DNA of 64,000 nt, taken from Tunicatimonas sp964551335. Its GTDB lineage: Bacteria > Bacteroidota > Bacteroidia > Cytophagales > Cyclobacteriaceae. The DNA is taken from assembly GCA_964551335.1 (NCBI GenBank), contig CAZKCO010000024.1, positions 1-64,000 on the forward strand, in the 5' to 3' direction. The translations under genes and the position numbers were made by a program. Of this stretch, positions 17,901-26,398 are shown one piece after another (position 1 is the first letter of the stretch; each line of letters begins with the position of its first letter). The notes under the pieces are model-generated. The model made no database searches. It saw nothing but the letters and a program-made list of their open reading frames with translations, and was not told the origin of the DNA.

Positions 17901-19508
17901 ACCGCTATCGTCGCCAAAGCTGGCGTAAGGAGCGGCACTTTCATTCTTGGTATGGTTAATCCCAGGCCCTACCACCTTAATTTTGAAGCTGCCTACAGAC
18001 TCAGTCGTCAGTACTTCTATCGCCAGGTTGCGGGGTAAGCCCGGGACTGGCACCAACTGCCCCTCGGTTAAAGCGGTGATGACATCATCCGTATCCGCAT
18101 CGATCAGTCGGAAGGTAGCAGAGGGCACCTCTAATACTTTGATGATCCAGTAGTCGGGAAAAGCTTCGTAATAAAAATCATCACTATGCCCTACTTCATC
18201 TTCGCTTTTATCTCCGGAAGCATTCGAGTCAGAAGAACCAGCCAAAAGGTAGCCTCCATCTGAAGTGGTGATCACTTCTGATAGACCATCGTCACCATTT
18301 CCACCCAGCGTTTTGTCCCAGACTTTATTGCCATTCTGATCAATTTTGATGATCCAGTAGTCTTGACCTGAAAAGCCTACTCTATCCTCAGTTTTATCTC
18401 CGGAAATACTCGAACTAGAGGACCCGGCCAATAAGTAGCTTCCATCCGGAGTAGCGATTACATCTGCTAGTCGATCATGAAAGTCACCACCAAAGGTTTT
18501 GTCCCAGACTTTATTGCCGTTTTGATCAATTTTTACCAACCAATAGTCACCCTGCCAGGTGTACATACTCTTATTATTTTCACTCTTATCGCCTGAGGCA
18601 GTCGATTCAGAAGTACCAGCCAATAGGTAATCTCCATCTGAAGTAGCGATTATATCTGATAGATCATCATCACTGCTTCCCCCAAAAGTTTTGTCCCAGA
18701 CTTTATTGCCATTCTGATCAATTTTTACCACCCAGTAATCAGATTCTCCCTGACTATTTTGAGATTTTTCTCCAGAAGCACCAGAATTAGAAGAGCCGAC
18801 CAATAGATACCCCCCATCTGAAGCAGATATAACATCTAATAGATTATCTATACCGCTGCCGCCTAGAGTTTTATCCCAAACCTTATTCCCACTAACATCA
18901 ATCCTGATGATCCAGTAATCATTGCCTCCTCTACTATCCTCACTTTTATCTCCTGAGGCATTAGACATTGAGGTACCCGCTAACAAATAGCCTCCATCGG
19001 CAGTTGGAATAACCTTTGATAACTCGTCACTGTCACCCCCGCCCAGCGTTTTGTCCCAGACTTTATTGCCATTCTGGTCGATTTTTACCACCCAATAGTC
19101 ATTGCCTCCTTTACTATCCTTGCTTTTCTCCCAGAAGGCCGGTGAATCCGAGGAACCGGCCAGCAGAAATCCGCCATCGCTGGTAGGAATTGCATCTCTA
19201 AGATTATCATCTTTATTACTTCCGTAAGTCTTATCCCACTGATGTTGGCGATTGGCGTTGATCTTGATGACCCAATAGTCGTATCCATATTTCCAAATTG
19301 CAGTCTTATCGCCTGAGATAGTCGATTCAGAAGAACCGGCTAATAGATAGCCCCCGTCGGACGTAGGGAGAACCCTTGATAACTCTTCACCAAGGTTACC
19401 TCCAAAGGTTTTATCCCACTGAACTTCCACTTGAGCGAAAGCCGATAGAGTACCAGCTAGTAAGCATAGGCTAAGGAGCCAAATTCGAGTGAGTAATGCT
19501 GTTTTCAT
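14928..19508 (-). CDS. giant T9SS surface protein: 7-repeat propeller-like domain, four Ig-like repeats, four PKD domains, CBM-like domain
   Basis: The longest paralogue at 1526 residues, with a signal peptide ending near LSAFAQ. Residues ~26-460 again hold exactly seven WDKT-GG..DGGYLLAG..DYWIVKID repeats. After them come FRLIDADTD-type repeats (~465, ~670, ~968, ~1170) alternating with PKD domains that each show an FDFGDG core (~580, ~787, ~877, ~1088). A CBM60-like module follows (~1288-1430, FYNDLKTETEDRNLYV), then the T9SS sorting domain (LLIYPNPARGQVEV). Two adjacent repeat-plus-PKD units are almost identical at DNA level with a 621-bp period, a recent internal duplication. A Crp/Fnr-type box lies 79 bp before the start, as in the paralogues. 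The expected role is surface adhesion or polysaccharide contact; no enzyme domain is seen. Confidence 0.85.
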   Translation of the reverse strand: MKTALLTRIWLLSLCLLAGTLSAFAQVEVQWDKTFGGNLGEELSRVLPTSDGGYLLAGSSESTISGDKTAIWKYGYDYWVIKINANRQHQWDKTYGSNKDDNLRDAIPTSDGGFLLAGSSDSPAFWEKSKDSKGGNDYWVVKIDQNGNKVWDKTLGGGDSDELSKVIPTADGGYLLAGTSMSNASGDKSEDSRGGNDYWIIRIDVSGNKVWDKTLGGSGIDNLLDVISASDGGYLLVGSSNSGASGEKSQNSQGESDYWVVKIDQNGNKVWDKTFGGSSDDDLSDIIATSDGDYLLAGTSESTASGDKSENNKSMYTWQGDYWLVKIDQNGNKVWDKTFGGDFHDRLADVIATPDGSYLLAGSSSSSISGDKTEDRVGFSGQDYWIIKIDQNGNKVWDKTLGGNGDDGLSEVITTSDGGYLLAGSSDSNASGDKSEDEVGHSDDFYYEAFPDYWIIKVLEVPSATFRLIDADTDDVITALTEGQLVPVPGLPRNLAIEVLTTESVGSFKIKVVGPGINHTKNESAAPYASFGDDSGDFKGKMMAAGTYTVTATPYSDRNATGEAGTPAQISFTLGDDGNQPPVASFTTTPTSGPVPLEVAFDARASSDPDGQISSYHFDFGDGSSATTAQASHTYTSDGQYTVTLTVTDNEGATGTATKQVNVEGPSPGGITFRLIDADTDQSIAELSNGQSVPVPGLPRNLAMEVLTSESVGSFKIKVVGPGINHTKNESAAPYASFGDDSGDFRGRMLSEGQYTVTATPYSGRNATGEAGTPAEISFTLGDDGNQPPVASFTTTSTIGPVPLEVAFDARASSDSDGQITSYHFDFGDGNSDTGATTSHTYSTAGNYTVTLTVTDNDGATGTTTKQITVSEDGMNLAPTASLVAEQTSGIGDLEVNIDASASTDPDGTIVGYYFDFGDGNTRPSTTPTTVYYYDTEGEYTVSVTVTDNQGATASASQIVTVENFPGTSIAGFKLIDAQQDVSIGYWNYGYGYTSFCEIPESLGVEVVPSGTVGSIKIEVEGPGISTSMVENGAPYSSFGDDGDDIFGMQFSEGTYNITATAYSGRDATGTAGGPAQFMLEIELETPPPSAFTATPTSGTAPLAVSFSSVRGSEYTHYFDFGDGRSGITFPNPTHTYTEPGTYTVTHTIPGPRGCTSSTTMTITVAPNPSPVAGFRLIDADTDQPFAEITQGTRIDTYRLPESLAIEVIPSEVVGSFKIQVVGPGISTSKNESAAPYASFGDDNGDFDGRSFSKGVYTVRAIPYSGRNATGTRYTPTEISFSIATEETWISIGVDRTQAEGEYADYRIFANGEPPLESYYNPEFDEEDYLFEIPAKEIETVMIEFYNDLKTETEDRNLYVYGGWIDYENPPYETRLDPEGENVVYDRGPLDGIDVVPGTKNMDVNGTLIFTLDWSDYARQAPVAVKKSVGTETESFSKDVLPALADEQLLIYPNPARGQVEVNLPLLEDQSYTLQVYDLYGREVFRQQGTGSVAESIPLQGQPRGTYLVAVQTGGQRLVQKLLIED
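17080..18320 (-). repeat. 621-bp in-gene tandem duplication (207 codons)
   Basis: The DNA from about 17080 recurs 621 bp later, from about 17701, with only scattered mismatches. The shared segment gcatcaaaggccacttctag starts at 17080 and again at 17701. Each unit encodes one Ig-like FRLIDADTD repeat plus one PKD domain, and 621 bp is exactly 207 codons, so the frame is kept. The far edge of the second unit is approximate. Confidence 0.6.
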
Positions 19509-19587
19509 AAGATTGATGGTTAAGTTGTCAAAAAAGTATATGGATCGGTTCGTAGCACAAGATATTTAGTCTTACCCTCATAGGGAA

Positions 19588-19599
19588 TGACTCAGATCA
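19588..19599. promoter_or_regulatory. Crp/Fnr-type box (TGACTCAGATCA)
   Basis: TGAC and ATCA arms around TCAG, 79 bp upstream of the second giant T9SS gene. The boxes of the other two giant genes lie 75 and 84 bp from their starts, so the position is conserved among paralogues. Confidence 0.5.
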
Positions 19600-19649
19600 A
19601 TGCCCCCGATGATGTTTGTCAACCGCGTTCATCAGCCGAAGTGAAGAAG

Positions 19650-19688
19650 AAGGCCACCGGATCGGTTCTCGACCCGGCAGCCTTTTTT
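19650..19688. terminator. hairpin terminator after the third giant gene
   Basis: AAGGCCACCGG (19650-19660) pairs with CCGGCAGCCTT (19674-19684), apart from two internal mismatches. Six Ts follow on the plus strand and a CTTCTTCTT tail on the minus strand. It lies directly downstream of the minus-strand stop at 19695. Confidence 0.5.
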
Positions 19689-19694
19689 AGGACA

Positions 19695-22600
19695 TCAGTC
19701 TTCAATCAATAGCTTCTGCACCAGCCGCTGCCCGCCGGTTTGCACCGCTACTAAATACGTACCCCGCGGTTGTCCCTGCAGCAAAATGGATTCGGCGACG
19801 CTGCCTGCACCCTGCTGGCGGAACACCTCCCGGCCGTAGAGATCGTACACTTGCAGCGTATACGGCTGACCGTTGAGTAGCGGCAGGTTCACTTCTACTC
19901 GGCCCCGGGCGGGGTTGGGGTAGATGAGCAGACGGCCTTCTTCCATCGCGGAGGATGCGGGTTCGGAGAAGGTGTTTTTGGCCACCGGGCTGGACTTGGT
20001 GACCCGCGGACCGTAGCGAGCCAGGTCGGAAGTCTCCACCGGAAAGATCATAAAGCCGTTGACATCCATCACATTGGTACCCGGCACCACATCCACTCCG
20101 TCCAGAGCTCCGCGGTCGTATAACACTCCCTCACCCAAAGGATCTAAGCTTAAAGTGTAGTAATTGCCATCTTCTGGATGAAAACCATCACCAGGCTCAA
20201 GACCAATTGAACTAATATAGAGATTACGATCCTCAGTGGCTGTTTGCAAGTCATTGTCAAACTCTACCATCACCGATTCTATTTCAGAAATAGGAACCTC
20301 AGTCCATTTGTAATCACAAATTATACAATCATCATAATCGATTGGCTCGGAATCACCATCAAACTGAAACTCTCCGTTGACGTAGAAATTATAGTGGGAG
20401 TATTCGCCCCCTACGTTCGGCCCGGTAATTCCACCAATCCATACATAAGTCCCGTATTCCACAATGCTAAACGTAATTTCCAACGGGATACCGGGGGTAC
20501 CTGTAGCGTTGCGTCCCGAGTAAGGCGTGGCTTTCACGGTAAAAGCCTTGCCTTCATAACTAATATCTCCCTCACCCAAGGGCATGCCGGCAAAATCCCC
20601 GTTGCTATCTCCGAAACTAGAGTAAGGCGCATCGCTCTGATTGCGGGCGGTGTTCACGCCGGGCCCGGTTACTTCTATCCGTAGACTGCCCACCGGTTCG
20701 GAGACCAATGCCTCAATGGCCAGGCTTTCCGGTAATCGGTAGGTTTCAATCTCGGTTCCCTGGGTAATATCGGCAAAGGGCTGATCTGTATCAGCATCAA
20801 TCAACCGGAAGCCCGCCACCGGGGAAGGGTTCGGGGCCACGGTGATGGTTTTACTAGTAGAACTAGAGCAACCCGTGGCGTTCTCGGTGACCGTTAGGGT
20901 TACCGTATAGGTACCTGCCTGAGTATAGGTGTGGGAAAACCTATCGGGGATGATGCCACTTCGCCCGTCACCAAAATCAACGAAATAATCAAATTCAAAA
21001 TAGAAGGGATCCCTCGTAACGGCTGCAAAATCTACTCCTAATGGAGCCGTTCCACTCGTAGACGTAACGGTAAAATCCGAAGAAGGGGGGCTTGTTAGTT
21101 CTATTTCTAACTCAAACTCTACCGGAACGCTAGCGGTACCCGTTGCATCCCGTCCGGAATAGACGGTGGCGGTGATGTAATACGTACCTTCGCTAAACGG
21201 CATCCCAAGAATATTGTCTCCTTCGTCGCCAAAACTAACAAAGGGCGCGGAGTGCTCAATCATACTGGTACTGATGCCCGGGCCTTCTACCTCAATTTTT
21301 ATGCTACCCACCTCGCCAGCAGGGATCACTTCTATAGCCAAACTTTCGGGCACGGCACAGCTAGCCAAATAACCCCACCCCCTTGTCCAGCTACTGATAC
21401 TAACATCCTGCTCGGCATCAATTATATTAAAACCAGAAATCCCTGAACCAGGATACCTTTCTACTGACACAACTAGAGAAGTGCTAGCAGTTGCCCCCTG
21501 GTCATCGGTAATGGTGAGGGTTACCGTATACTCGCCTTCAGAAGTATAGGTATGAGAAGCCTGATCGTCGGAAATTGTGCTATTACCATCCCCAAAGTCA
21601 AAGTGAAAAGGACCAGTTAATTCGCCATCTTCATCACTGGAACCGCTCGCATCAAAAAATATTGTCAGGTCTCCGGTTATGGAGCTCTGAGTAGCTGTAA
21701 ATCTAGCTACCGGCGGTTGGTTATCATCTTCGCCCAACGTAAACGAAATCTCGGCCGGACTACCCGCTGTGCCCGTCGCATTGCGCCCCGAGTAGGGCGT
21801 GGCCGTCACGGTATAACTACCGGCTTCCAATATTCTACCCCGAAAGTCACCACTATCGTCGCCAAAGCTGGCGTAGGGAGCCGCACTTTCGTTTTTAGAA
21901 GTCGCCAGACCGGGCCCGGTTACCTGAATTTTGAAGCTACCTACAGACTCAGTCGTTAATACTTCAATCGCCAGGTTGCGGGGCAAGCCCGGTACCGGTA
22001 CCGACTGCCCGGCAGTAAGCCCACTAATCGCCTGATCGGTGTCGGCATCAATTAATCGGAAGGTGATATCGGATGGTTGGGCCTCTTCGTAAAGTAGCTT
22101 CCCGGCATTATTTACTTCGTCCCAGTTGGCGAAAATATTCCACCAATCGCTGATCACGTAGTCGTCCTGGTAGGGAATATTAGCCGTCGCTCCGGGCAAC
22201 GCCTGCATCCAGTACATATGCCACTGAGCAACGGGTCGCTCGTCGGTATCATTAATATAGGTTCCTGAGGGCCAGTTGTAAGAGAGATTCCGCCACGTAT
22301 CCACGTTAACCATTTTTTTCTCCCCGGAATTATCAGGTCGCCAGTCTTCAATATCCGACTCTACCAAGGTAGGGTTCAGGTAATCATAGTTCTCAGTGGT
22401 GTTAGGGGGCATGTGGTTCCAGCCGCAACGGCCGGTAATAGATTCGAGATTTTCATCCGCTCCCACAAATTTCTGCCAGAACAGATCCTCCTGGTTGTTA
22501 TCTTGCAAATCATTGTACTTCAGCATGTGCTCAATCTGGTGGCCGTAATTGTGGCCTACGGCTTCGTTCTGAGTTCGGCGGTAGTTGTTACCAAACACAA

Positions 22601-24125
22601 TGTACGTGTGATCGTAAATAGGCAAATCGGAGTTATCACGGTAGCTGTTAGAAATATCTCCGGTGGTCGGACTGGCCATATTCGCTTCGGGTGGGCCGCG
22701 AAAATCAGCCGGATCGAAAAATTCAGGATTGGACTCGTAAACGGGCCAACTGGAGTCTAGTGGAGCATCCCAGAGCCAGATATGCTTTACTCCCAGGTCG
22801 TTAACGTAGTGCTCTACATCAAATCGCTCAAAAATTTGAAAATAGTCAGGCTTATAAATAGGGTAACCGTTTTTATCTTTCACTACCCATTTACCCGCCG
22901 GACTTTGCTCGTACACCGTAATGTACTCTACCACCTTATACCCCATCATAGGCTGAGCATTAGGATCCTTATAGCCGTGGTACTTGCTGCCTTCTTCCAG
23001 CATAAACTTGATTCGCTTATCCAGCAGGTCAATCCGGGCTTTCATATCCTCTAAAGTAATCTCACCGAGGGACCAAAAGTCTGGCACTTTGCTCACATCC
23101 AGATTCACGCCATCCTCGGTGGGCAAAAAGCGGATGACCAGCACCGGAATAATGTTGGCGGCACCAGCGGCCGGAGTAGCCATAAAAGGATCAATCTCTT
23201 CGTATACCGGATCCAGGGGACCGGAACCATCTTTTATGGTAAAGGAAATTTGCGCCGAAATACCCGGCGTTCCGGTAGCATTGCGGCCCGAGTAAGGAGT
23301 AGCTGTTACCTCGTACACCCCTACTCCCATTGGCTCACCGTCAAAATCACCATTGTCGTCACCAAAACTAGCGTAGGGAGCCGCACTTTCGTTCTTGGAG
23401 GTATTAATGCCTGGACCTGCTACTCTGATTTTCACACTTCCCACCGGCTGGTCAGTAAGCACTTCAATCGCTAAACTCTCGGATAAGCCCTGGTTATTAA
23501 CCGTGGCACCGTTGGTCAGGCCCATCAGCGGTTGGTCAGTGTTGGCATCAATGAGTTGAAAGCCGGCAATATCGGAATCAGGGAAGTGATCCTCACCCGA
23601 CCACAGCTGCAGTTCGGGAATGTGTACGTAGTCGTCACCCACCGTACGTTCAATGGTAAACTTCCACAGCTTAGCCTCTACGGCTTGCGGAAGGACCATC
23701 TGATCCCATACTCCGTTCACATCATCCCGGCGAGCAACCAGCAACTGATAAGACCCGGACTGACTATCCATATCAGCCTGACTATCGGCCGTTTCTACCC
23801 ACCAACTGTTGCTGTTGATATCGGGGTAGTCGGGTTCACCCAACAATACCCGAATCTGCTGAACACTTCGGAGTTCGGTAAAGGATACCTGCACAAAGGC
23901 CGGATGAATGTTGGCCGATCGCATCATACTGTAAATATCCCCATCAAAGCAATTAGTAACGTTGCCTAGATCCCAGGTAGTAGCAGTTAGTGTAGCATCG
24001 CCACGAGCGGCTAACCCTAAAACATCAATTTTTTGAGCCAGCGAACTTGGGGAAGCCGCTAGCAGGAAAGTGGTAAGAAATCCAATACCGAGTATTACCG
24101 GAAGTGAGGGCGTAGATTTTTTCAT
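19695..24125 (-). CDS. giant T9SS protein with discoidin-like domain, unknown His-rich central domain, Ig-like/PKD repeats and CBM-like domain
   Basis: This protein has 1476 residues with the start at 24125. An ATG at 24200 is in frame, but 24125 gives an immediate signal peptide (MKKSTPSLPVILGIGFL to SSLAQ) and puts the regulatory box at the same distance as in the paralogues. It lacks the seven-repeat head. Instead it has an F5/8C-like domain (~32-180), one FQLIDANTD repeat, then a ~400-residue region (~305-700) with no family I can name. That region contains NEAVGHNYGHQIEH (N520-H533), whose spaced His and Glu residues could bind metal, and many Trp/Tyr residues. Three more Ig-like repeats alternate with two PKD domains, followed by the CBM60-like module and the T9SS sorting domain. 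A secreted glycan- or protein-acting enzyme is possible but unproven. Confidence 0.83.
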   Translation of the reverse strand: MKKSTPSLPVILGIGFLTTFLLAASPSSLAQKIDVLGLAARGDATLTATTWDLGNVTNCFDGDIYSMMRSANIHPAFVQVSFTELRSVQQIRVLLGEPDYPDINSNSWWVETADSQADMDSQSGSYQLLVARRDDVNGVWDQMVLPQAVEAKLWKFTIERTVGDDYVHIPELQLWSGEDHFPDSDIAGFQLIDANTDQPLMGLTNGATVNNQGLSESLAIEVLTDQPVGSVKIRVAGPGINTSKNESAAPYASFGDDNGDFDGEPMGVGVYEVTATPYSGRNATGTPGISAQISFTIKDGSGPLDPVYEEIDPFMATPAAGAANIIPVLVIRFLPTEDGVNLDVSKVPDFWSLGEITLEDMKARIDLLDKRIKFMLEEGSKYHGYKDPNAQPMMGYKVVEYITVYEQSPAGKWVVKDKNGYPIYKPDYFQIFERFDVEHYVNDLGVKHIWLWDAPLDSSWPVYESNPEFFDPADFRGPPEANMASPTTGDISNSYRDNSDLPIYDHTYIVFGNNYRRTQNEAVGHNYGHQIEHMLKYNDLQDNNQEDLFWQKFVGADENLESITGRCGWNHMPPNTTENYDYLNPTLVESDIEDWRPDNSGEKKMVNVDTWRNLSYNWPSGTYINDTDERPVAQWHMYWMQALPGATANIPYQDDYVISDWWNIFANWDEVNNAGKLLYEEAQPSDITFRLIDADTDQAISGLTAGQSVPVPGLPRNLAIEVLTTESVGSFKIQVTGPGLATSKNESAAPYASFGDDSGDFRGRILEAGSYTVTATPYSGRNATGTAGSPAEISFTLGEDDNQPPVARFTATQSSITGDLTIFFDASGSSDEDGELTGPFHFDFGDGNSTISDDQASHTYTSEGEYTVTLTITDDQGATASTSLVVSVERYPGSGISGFNIIDAEQDVSISSWTRGWGYLASCAVPESLAIEVIPAGEVGSIKIEVEGPGISTSMIEHSAPFVSFGDEGDNILGMPFSEGTYYITATVYSGRDATGTASVPVEFELEIELTSPPSSDFTVTSTSGTAPLGVDFAAVTRDPFYFEFDYFVDFGDGRSGIIPDRFSHTYTQAGTYTVTLTVTENATGCSSSTSKTITVAPNPSPVAGFRLIDADTDQPFADITQGTEIETYRLPESLAIEALVSEPVGSLRIEVTGPGVNTARNQSDAPYSSFGDSNGDFAGMPLGEGDISYEGKAFTVKATPYSGRNATGTPGIPLEITFSIVEYGTYVWIGGITGPNVGGEYSHYNFYVNGEFQFDGDSEPIDYDDCIICDYKWTEVPISEIESVMVEFDNDLQTATEDRNLYISSIGLEPGDGFHPEDGNYYTLSLDPLGEGVLYDRGALDGVDVVPGTNVMDVNGFMIFPVETSDLARYGPRVTKSSPVAKNTFSEPASSAMEEGRLLIYPNPARGRVEVNLPLLNGQPYTLQVYDLYGREVFRQQGAGSVAESILLQGQPRGTYLVAVQTGGQRLVQKLLIED

Positions 24126-24209
24126 AGCGACATGGATATTTGTGGTAATTAATGCACAAAAATTAGTATTATTCTTTTCCGAATGAATGATCTGCCTCAC
24201 TGCTGCCGA

Positions 24210-24221
24210 TGATCTAGATCA
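24210..24221. promoter_or_regulatory. Crp/Fnr-type box (TGATCTAGATCA)
   Basis: A perfect palindrome, 14 bp with flanks (24209-24222), 84 bp upstream of the chosen start at 24125 of the third giant gene. It is identical to the box at 14857. Confidence 0.6.
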
Positions 24222-24288
24222 TTGGTTATCTAAAATCAGGTCGTGAGTTCGTTCTTCCAGTGGATTGTCTGAGGTAAAGTGTTGAAGA

Positions 24289-24300
24289 TGATCGAGATCA
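24289..24300. promoter_or_regulatory. Crp/Fnr-type box (TGATCGAGATCA)
   Basis: TGAT and ATCA arms around CGAG, with A and T extending the symmetry, 50 bp upstream of the bactofilin-like gene at 24351. With the box at 24210 it forms a divergent regulatory region 79 bp apart centre to centre. Confidence 0.55.
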
Positions 24301-24350
24301 TTGAGAGAAGATGAAATGTTTTGCTAATTGCCTAGCTAATTGCGAAACCC

Positions 24351-25547
24351 ATGAAATCTACCGCACTTACCCTTACTTACTGGCTGTTACTCACGCTGGC
24401 CGTACAGGCTCAAACCTCAGAAAAATTCCGGGCCGATGAACTGGTTACGATTGATGCTCCGGTAGAACACAACCTGTACGTAGCAGGGGAGCGGGTTACC
24501 ATCAACGCTCCCGTTCGGGGCGATGTGCTGGCCGCTGCCGGCACCATCGAAGTGAACGATAGCATTCATGGTGACCTAACGGCGGCAGGGGGCACGGTGA
24601 TGCTGAACAGCCCGGTACAGGAAGATGTGCTGGTGGCAGGAGGTACCGTACAGATTATCGAGCCCGTGGGCGGCGATGTGATTACGATGGGAGGAGAGGT
24701 GACTTTAGCCGGAGACAATGAAGTGGGTCAGGACGTAGTAGTTTTTTCGGGCGAAGCTCGCTTGGACGGAACAGTGGTCGGCAATTTGATTGTTTACGGC
24801 GGAACCGTACAACTGAACGGCGAATGCCGCGGCAATCTGGAAATGAAGGGAGGTGCAATTACCATCAATGGTTCGGTAAGGGGCACCTCGGCTCTGGCCG
24901 CCGATAGAATTACGTTGGGCCCTGACGCCCGGCTGTACGGCCCGGTGCGCTACTGGACACCCGAAGAGACTGACCCGCCGGACTTTGCTAGCGTGCTGGT
25001 CGGAACTACCGCCGAACGGGATGAGTCACTGTATCCGGAGGATGATTTTCCCTGGCCGTGGCAATCAGTTCCGTGGTTCTTACTGGCCCTGGCCTACGTG
25101 CTGGCCGTACTGCTGATTATCGGTTTTATCTTCTGGGTATTTCCCCGGGCCATGGATCGGGCCGGCACTGTGCTACACCAGGATTTTGTGCGTAGCTTCG
25201 GCTACGGAGTGCTCTACCTGATAGGTGTGCCCTTGGTGGTCGGGCTACTGATGATAAGCTTTATTGGAATTCCGCTAGGACTGTTTTTCTTATTTGCCTA
25301 CGGATTTGCCCTACTGTTTGGCCACGCTATTGTATCGGTAGTAATCACTTACTCGCTACGCGACCGCTACCAGTACGACTGGAGTAAAACGTGGATGATC
25401 CTGGTAGCCTTTCTGGTGTTTTCGGTGCTACGAACGGTTACGCTAACCCCGCTTTTGGGTATCTTTGTTTCCGTACTGATGGTAGGAGCCTGCTTCGGGG
25501 CCTTAATAACTTCTCTGATTCATAAAGAACAACCCGTAACTGCTTAA
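24351..25547 (+). CDS. membrane-anchored bactofilin-like (polymer-forming) protein
   Basis: This 398-residue protein has a signal peptide (cleavage near AVQAQ). Residues ~25-200 follow a beta-helix rhythm, with repeated V-GDV / AAGGTV / LNG-V-GNL turns, as in bactofilins and other polymer-forming cytoskeletal proteins. The C-terminal half has about five membrane segments, starting at ~237 (WFLLALAYVLAVLLIIGF). The repeat domain would thus face the periplasm and be anchored in the inner membrane. It may form a scaffold or sense envelope stress; the exact role is unknown. A Usp gene follows after 25 bp and a PerM-type transporter after that, so the three are probably one operon under the Crp/Fnr-type box 50 bp upstream. 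Confidence 0.78.
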   Translation: MKSTALTLTYWLLLTLAVQAQTSEKFRADELVTIDAPVEHNLYVAGERVTINAPVRGDVLAAAGTIEVNDSIHGDLTAAGGTVMLNSPVQEDVLVAGGTVQIIEPVGGDVITMGGEVTLAGDNEVGQDVVVFSGEARLDGTVVGNLIVYGGTVQLNGECRGNLEMKGGAITINGSVRGTSALAADRITLGPDARLYGPVRYWTPEETDPPDFASVLVGTTAERDESLYPEDDFPWPWQSVPWFLLALAYVLAVLLIIGFIFWVFPRAMDRAGTVLHQDFVRSFGYGVLYLIGVPLVVGLLMISFIGIPLGLFFLFAYGFALLFGHAIVSVVITYSLRDRYQYDWSKTWMILVAFLVFSVLRTVTLTPLLGIFVSVLMVGACFGALITSLIHKEQPVTA

Positions 25548-25572
25548 ACTTCCCAGATTATATCACTACTGC

Positions 25573-26376
25573 ATGAATATCCGTAATATCCTTATTCTTA
25601 CTGACCTAAGCGAAACCGCGACTGACCTGCTTCGCTACGGACTGCAATTAGCGCAAACACTTTCGGCTAAGGTTTGGGTGCAACATATTTATTACTTCCC
25701 CCCCGATCTGGCGGGCGATGTACTGGTTCCTCCGGATGCCATGGAACGATACGAACACCAAGCCTACGTTAAACTTAAAAAGCTGACTGATAGCCTAACC
25801 TCAGCCCCCGAGCCGCCCATCCAATGTACGGTCGTCCGGGGAGACTTGATAGTACAGGCCAACCGGGCTATCGATCAGCACCGTATCGATCTGCTGGTAG
25901 TGGGTAACCGGGGCGGTGGCCTGACCACGAACGTACTGGGAAGCCATACCCTCAAATTAATATACCACGCCAATTGTCCGGTGCTGTCGATACCCCAGCA
26001 AGCTACCTTTCAGCCGTTTCGCCGGATTGCTTTTGCCACCGATTGGCACCGAACTTCTGAGAAGAACATTAGCCAACTCAGAAACCTGGTAAAACAGTTT
26101 AACGCCCAGCTAGATGTTATTCACGTGAGTACGAGTGAAAAAGCGGCTGAGAGCGATGAAGCAGCCTTCCGGGCTCATGAGATTCCCGGCACCCTGCATT
26201 ACCTCTGGAGCGAGCACATTGAAGAAGGATTGCAAGAGCATATCGAGCAGCATCAGAACGACCTGCTTGTACTGATTCCGCATCAGCATTCTTTCTTCGA
26301 CCGCTTGTTCCAGAAGAGTATCACCCGACAGATGGTGTACCACAGCCAGATACCCTTACTGACACTTCGCGAATAA
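25573..26376 (+). CDS. universal stress protein, tandem UspA domains
   Basis: This 267-residue protein has a complete first UspA domain (~1-143) whose ATP-loop VVGNRGGGLTTNVLGSHTLK fits the G-2x-G-9x-G-S pattern. The second domain (~150-267) is degenerate, ending with LLVLIPHQHSFFDRLFQKS and no glycine loop. This split of one nucleotide-binding and one degenerate half matches the Usp at 28560-29408. It lies in an operon-like run after the bactofilin-like gene and 22 bp before the PerM-type gene. The expected role is energy- or redox-stress adaptation. The linkage to a membrane transporter suggests regulation of that transporter, which is inference. Confidence 0.87.
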   Translation: MNIRNILILTDLSETATDLLRYGLQLAQTLSAKVWVQHIYYFPPDLAGDVLVPPDAMERYEHQAYVKLKKLTDSLTSAPEPPIQCTVVRGDLIVQANRAIDQHRIDLLVVGNRGGGLTTNVLGSHTLKLIYHANCPVLSIPQQATFQPFRRIAFATDWHRTSEKNISQLRNLVKQFNAQLDVIHVSTSEKAAESDEAAFRAHEIPGTLHYLWSEHIEEGLQEHIEQHQNDLLVLIPHQHSFFDRLFQKSITRQMVYHSQIPLLTLRE

Positions 26377-26398
26377 GCTGGAACCACTCCGCGAAACT

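Noticed and set aside
24126..24200. N-terminal extension of the third giant protein from the ATG at 24200
   Set aside because: It would put 25 polar residues before the signal peptide and place the regulatory box only 9 bp away. The start at 24125 agrees with the paralogues.
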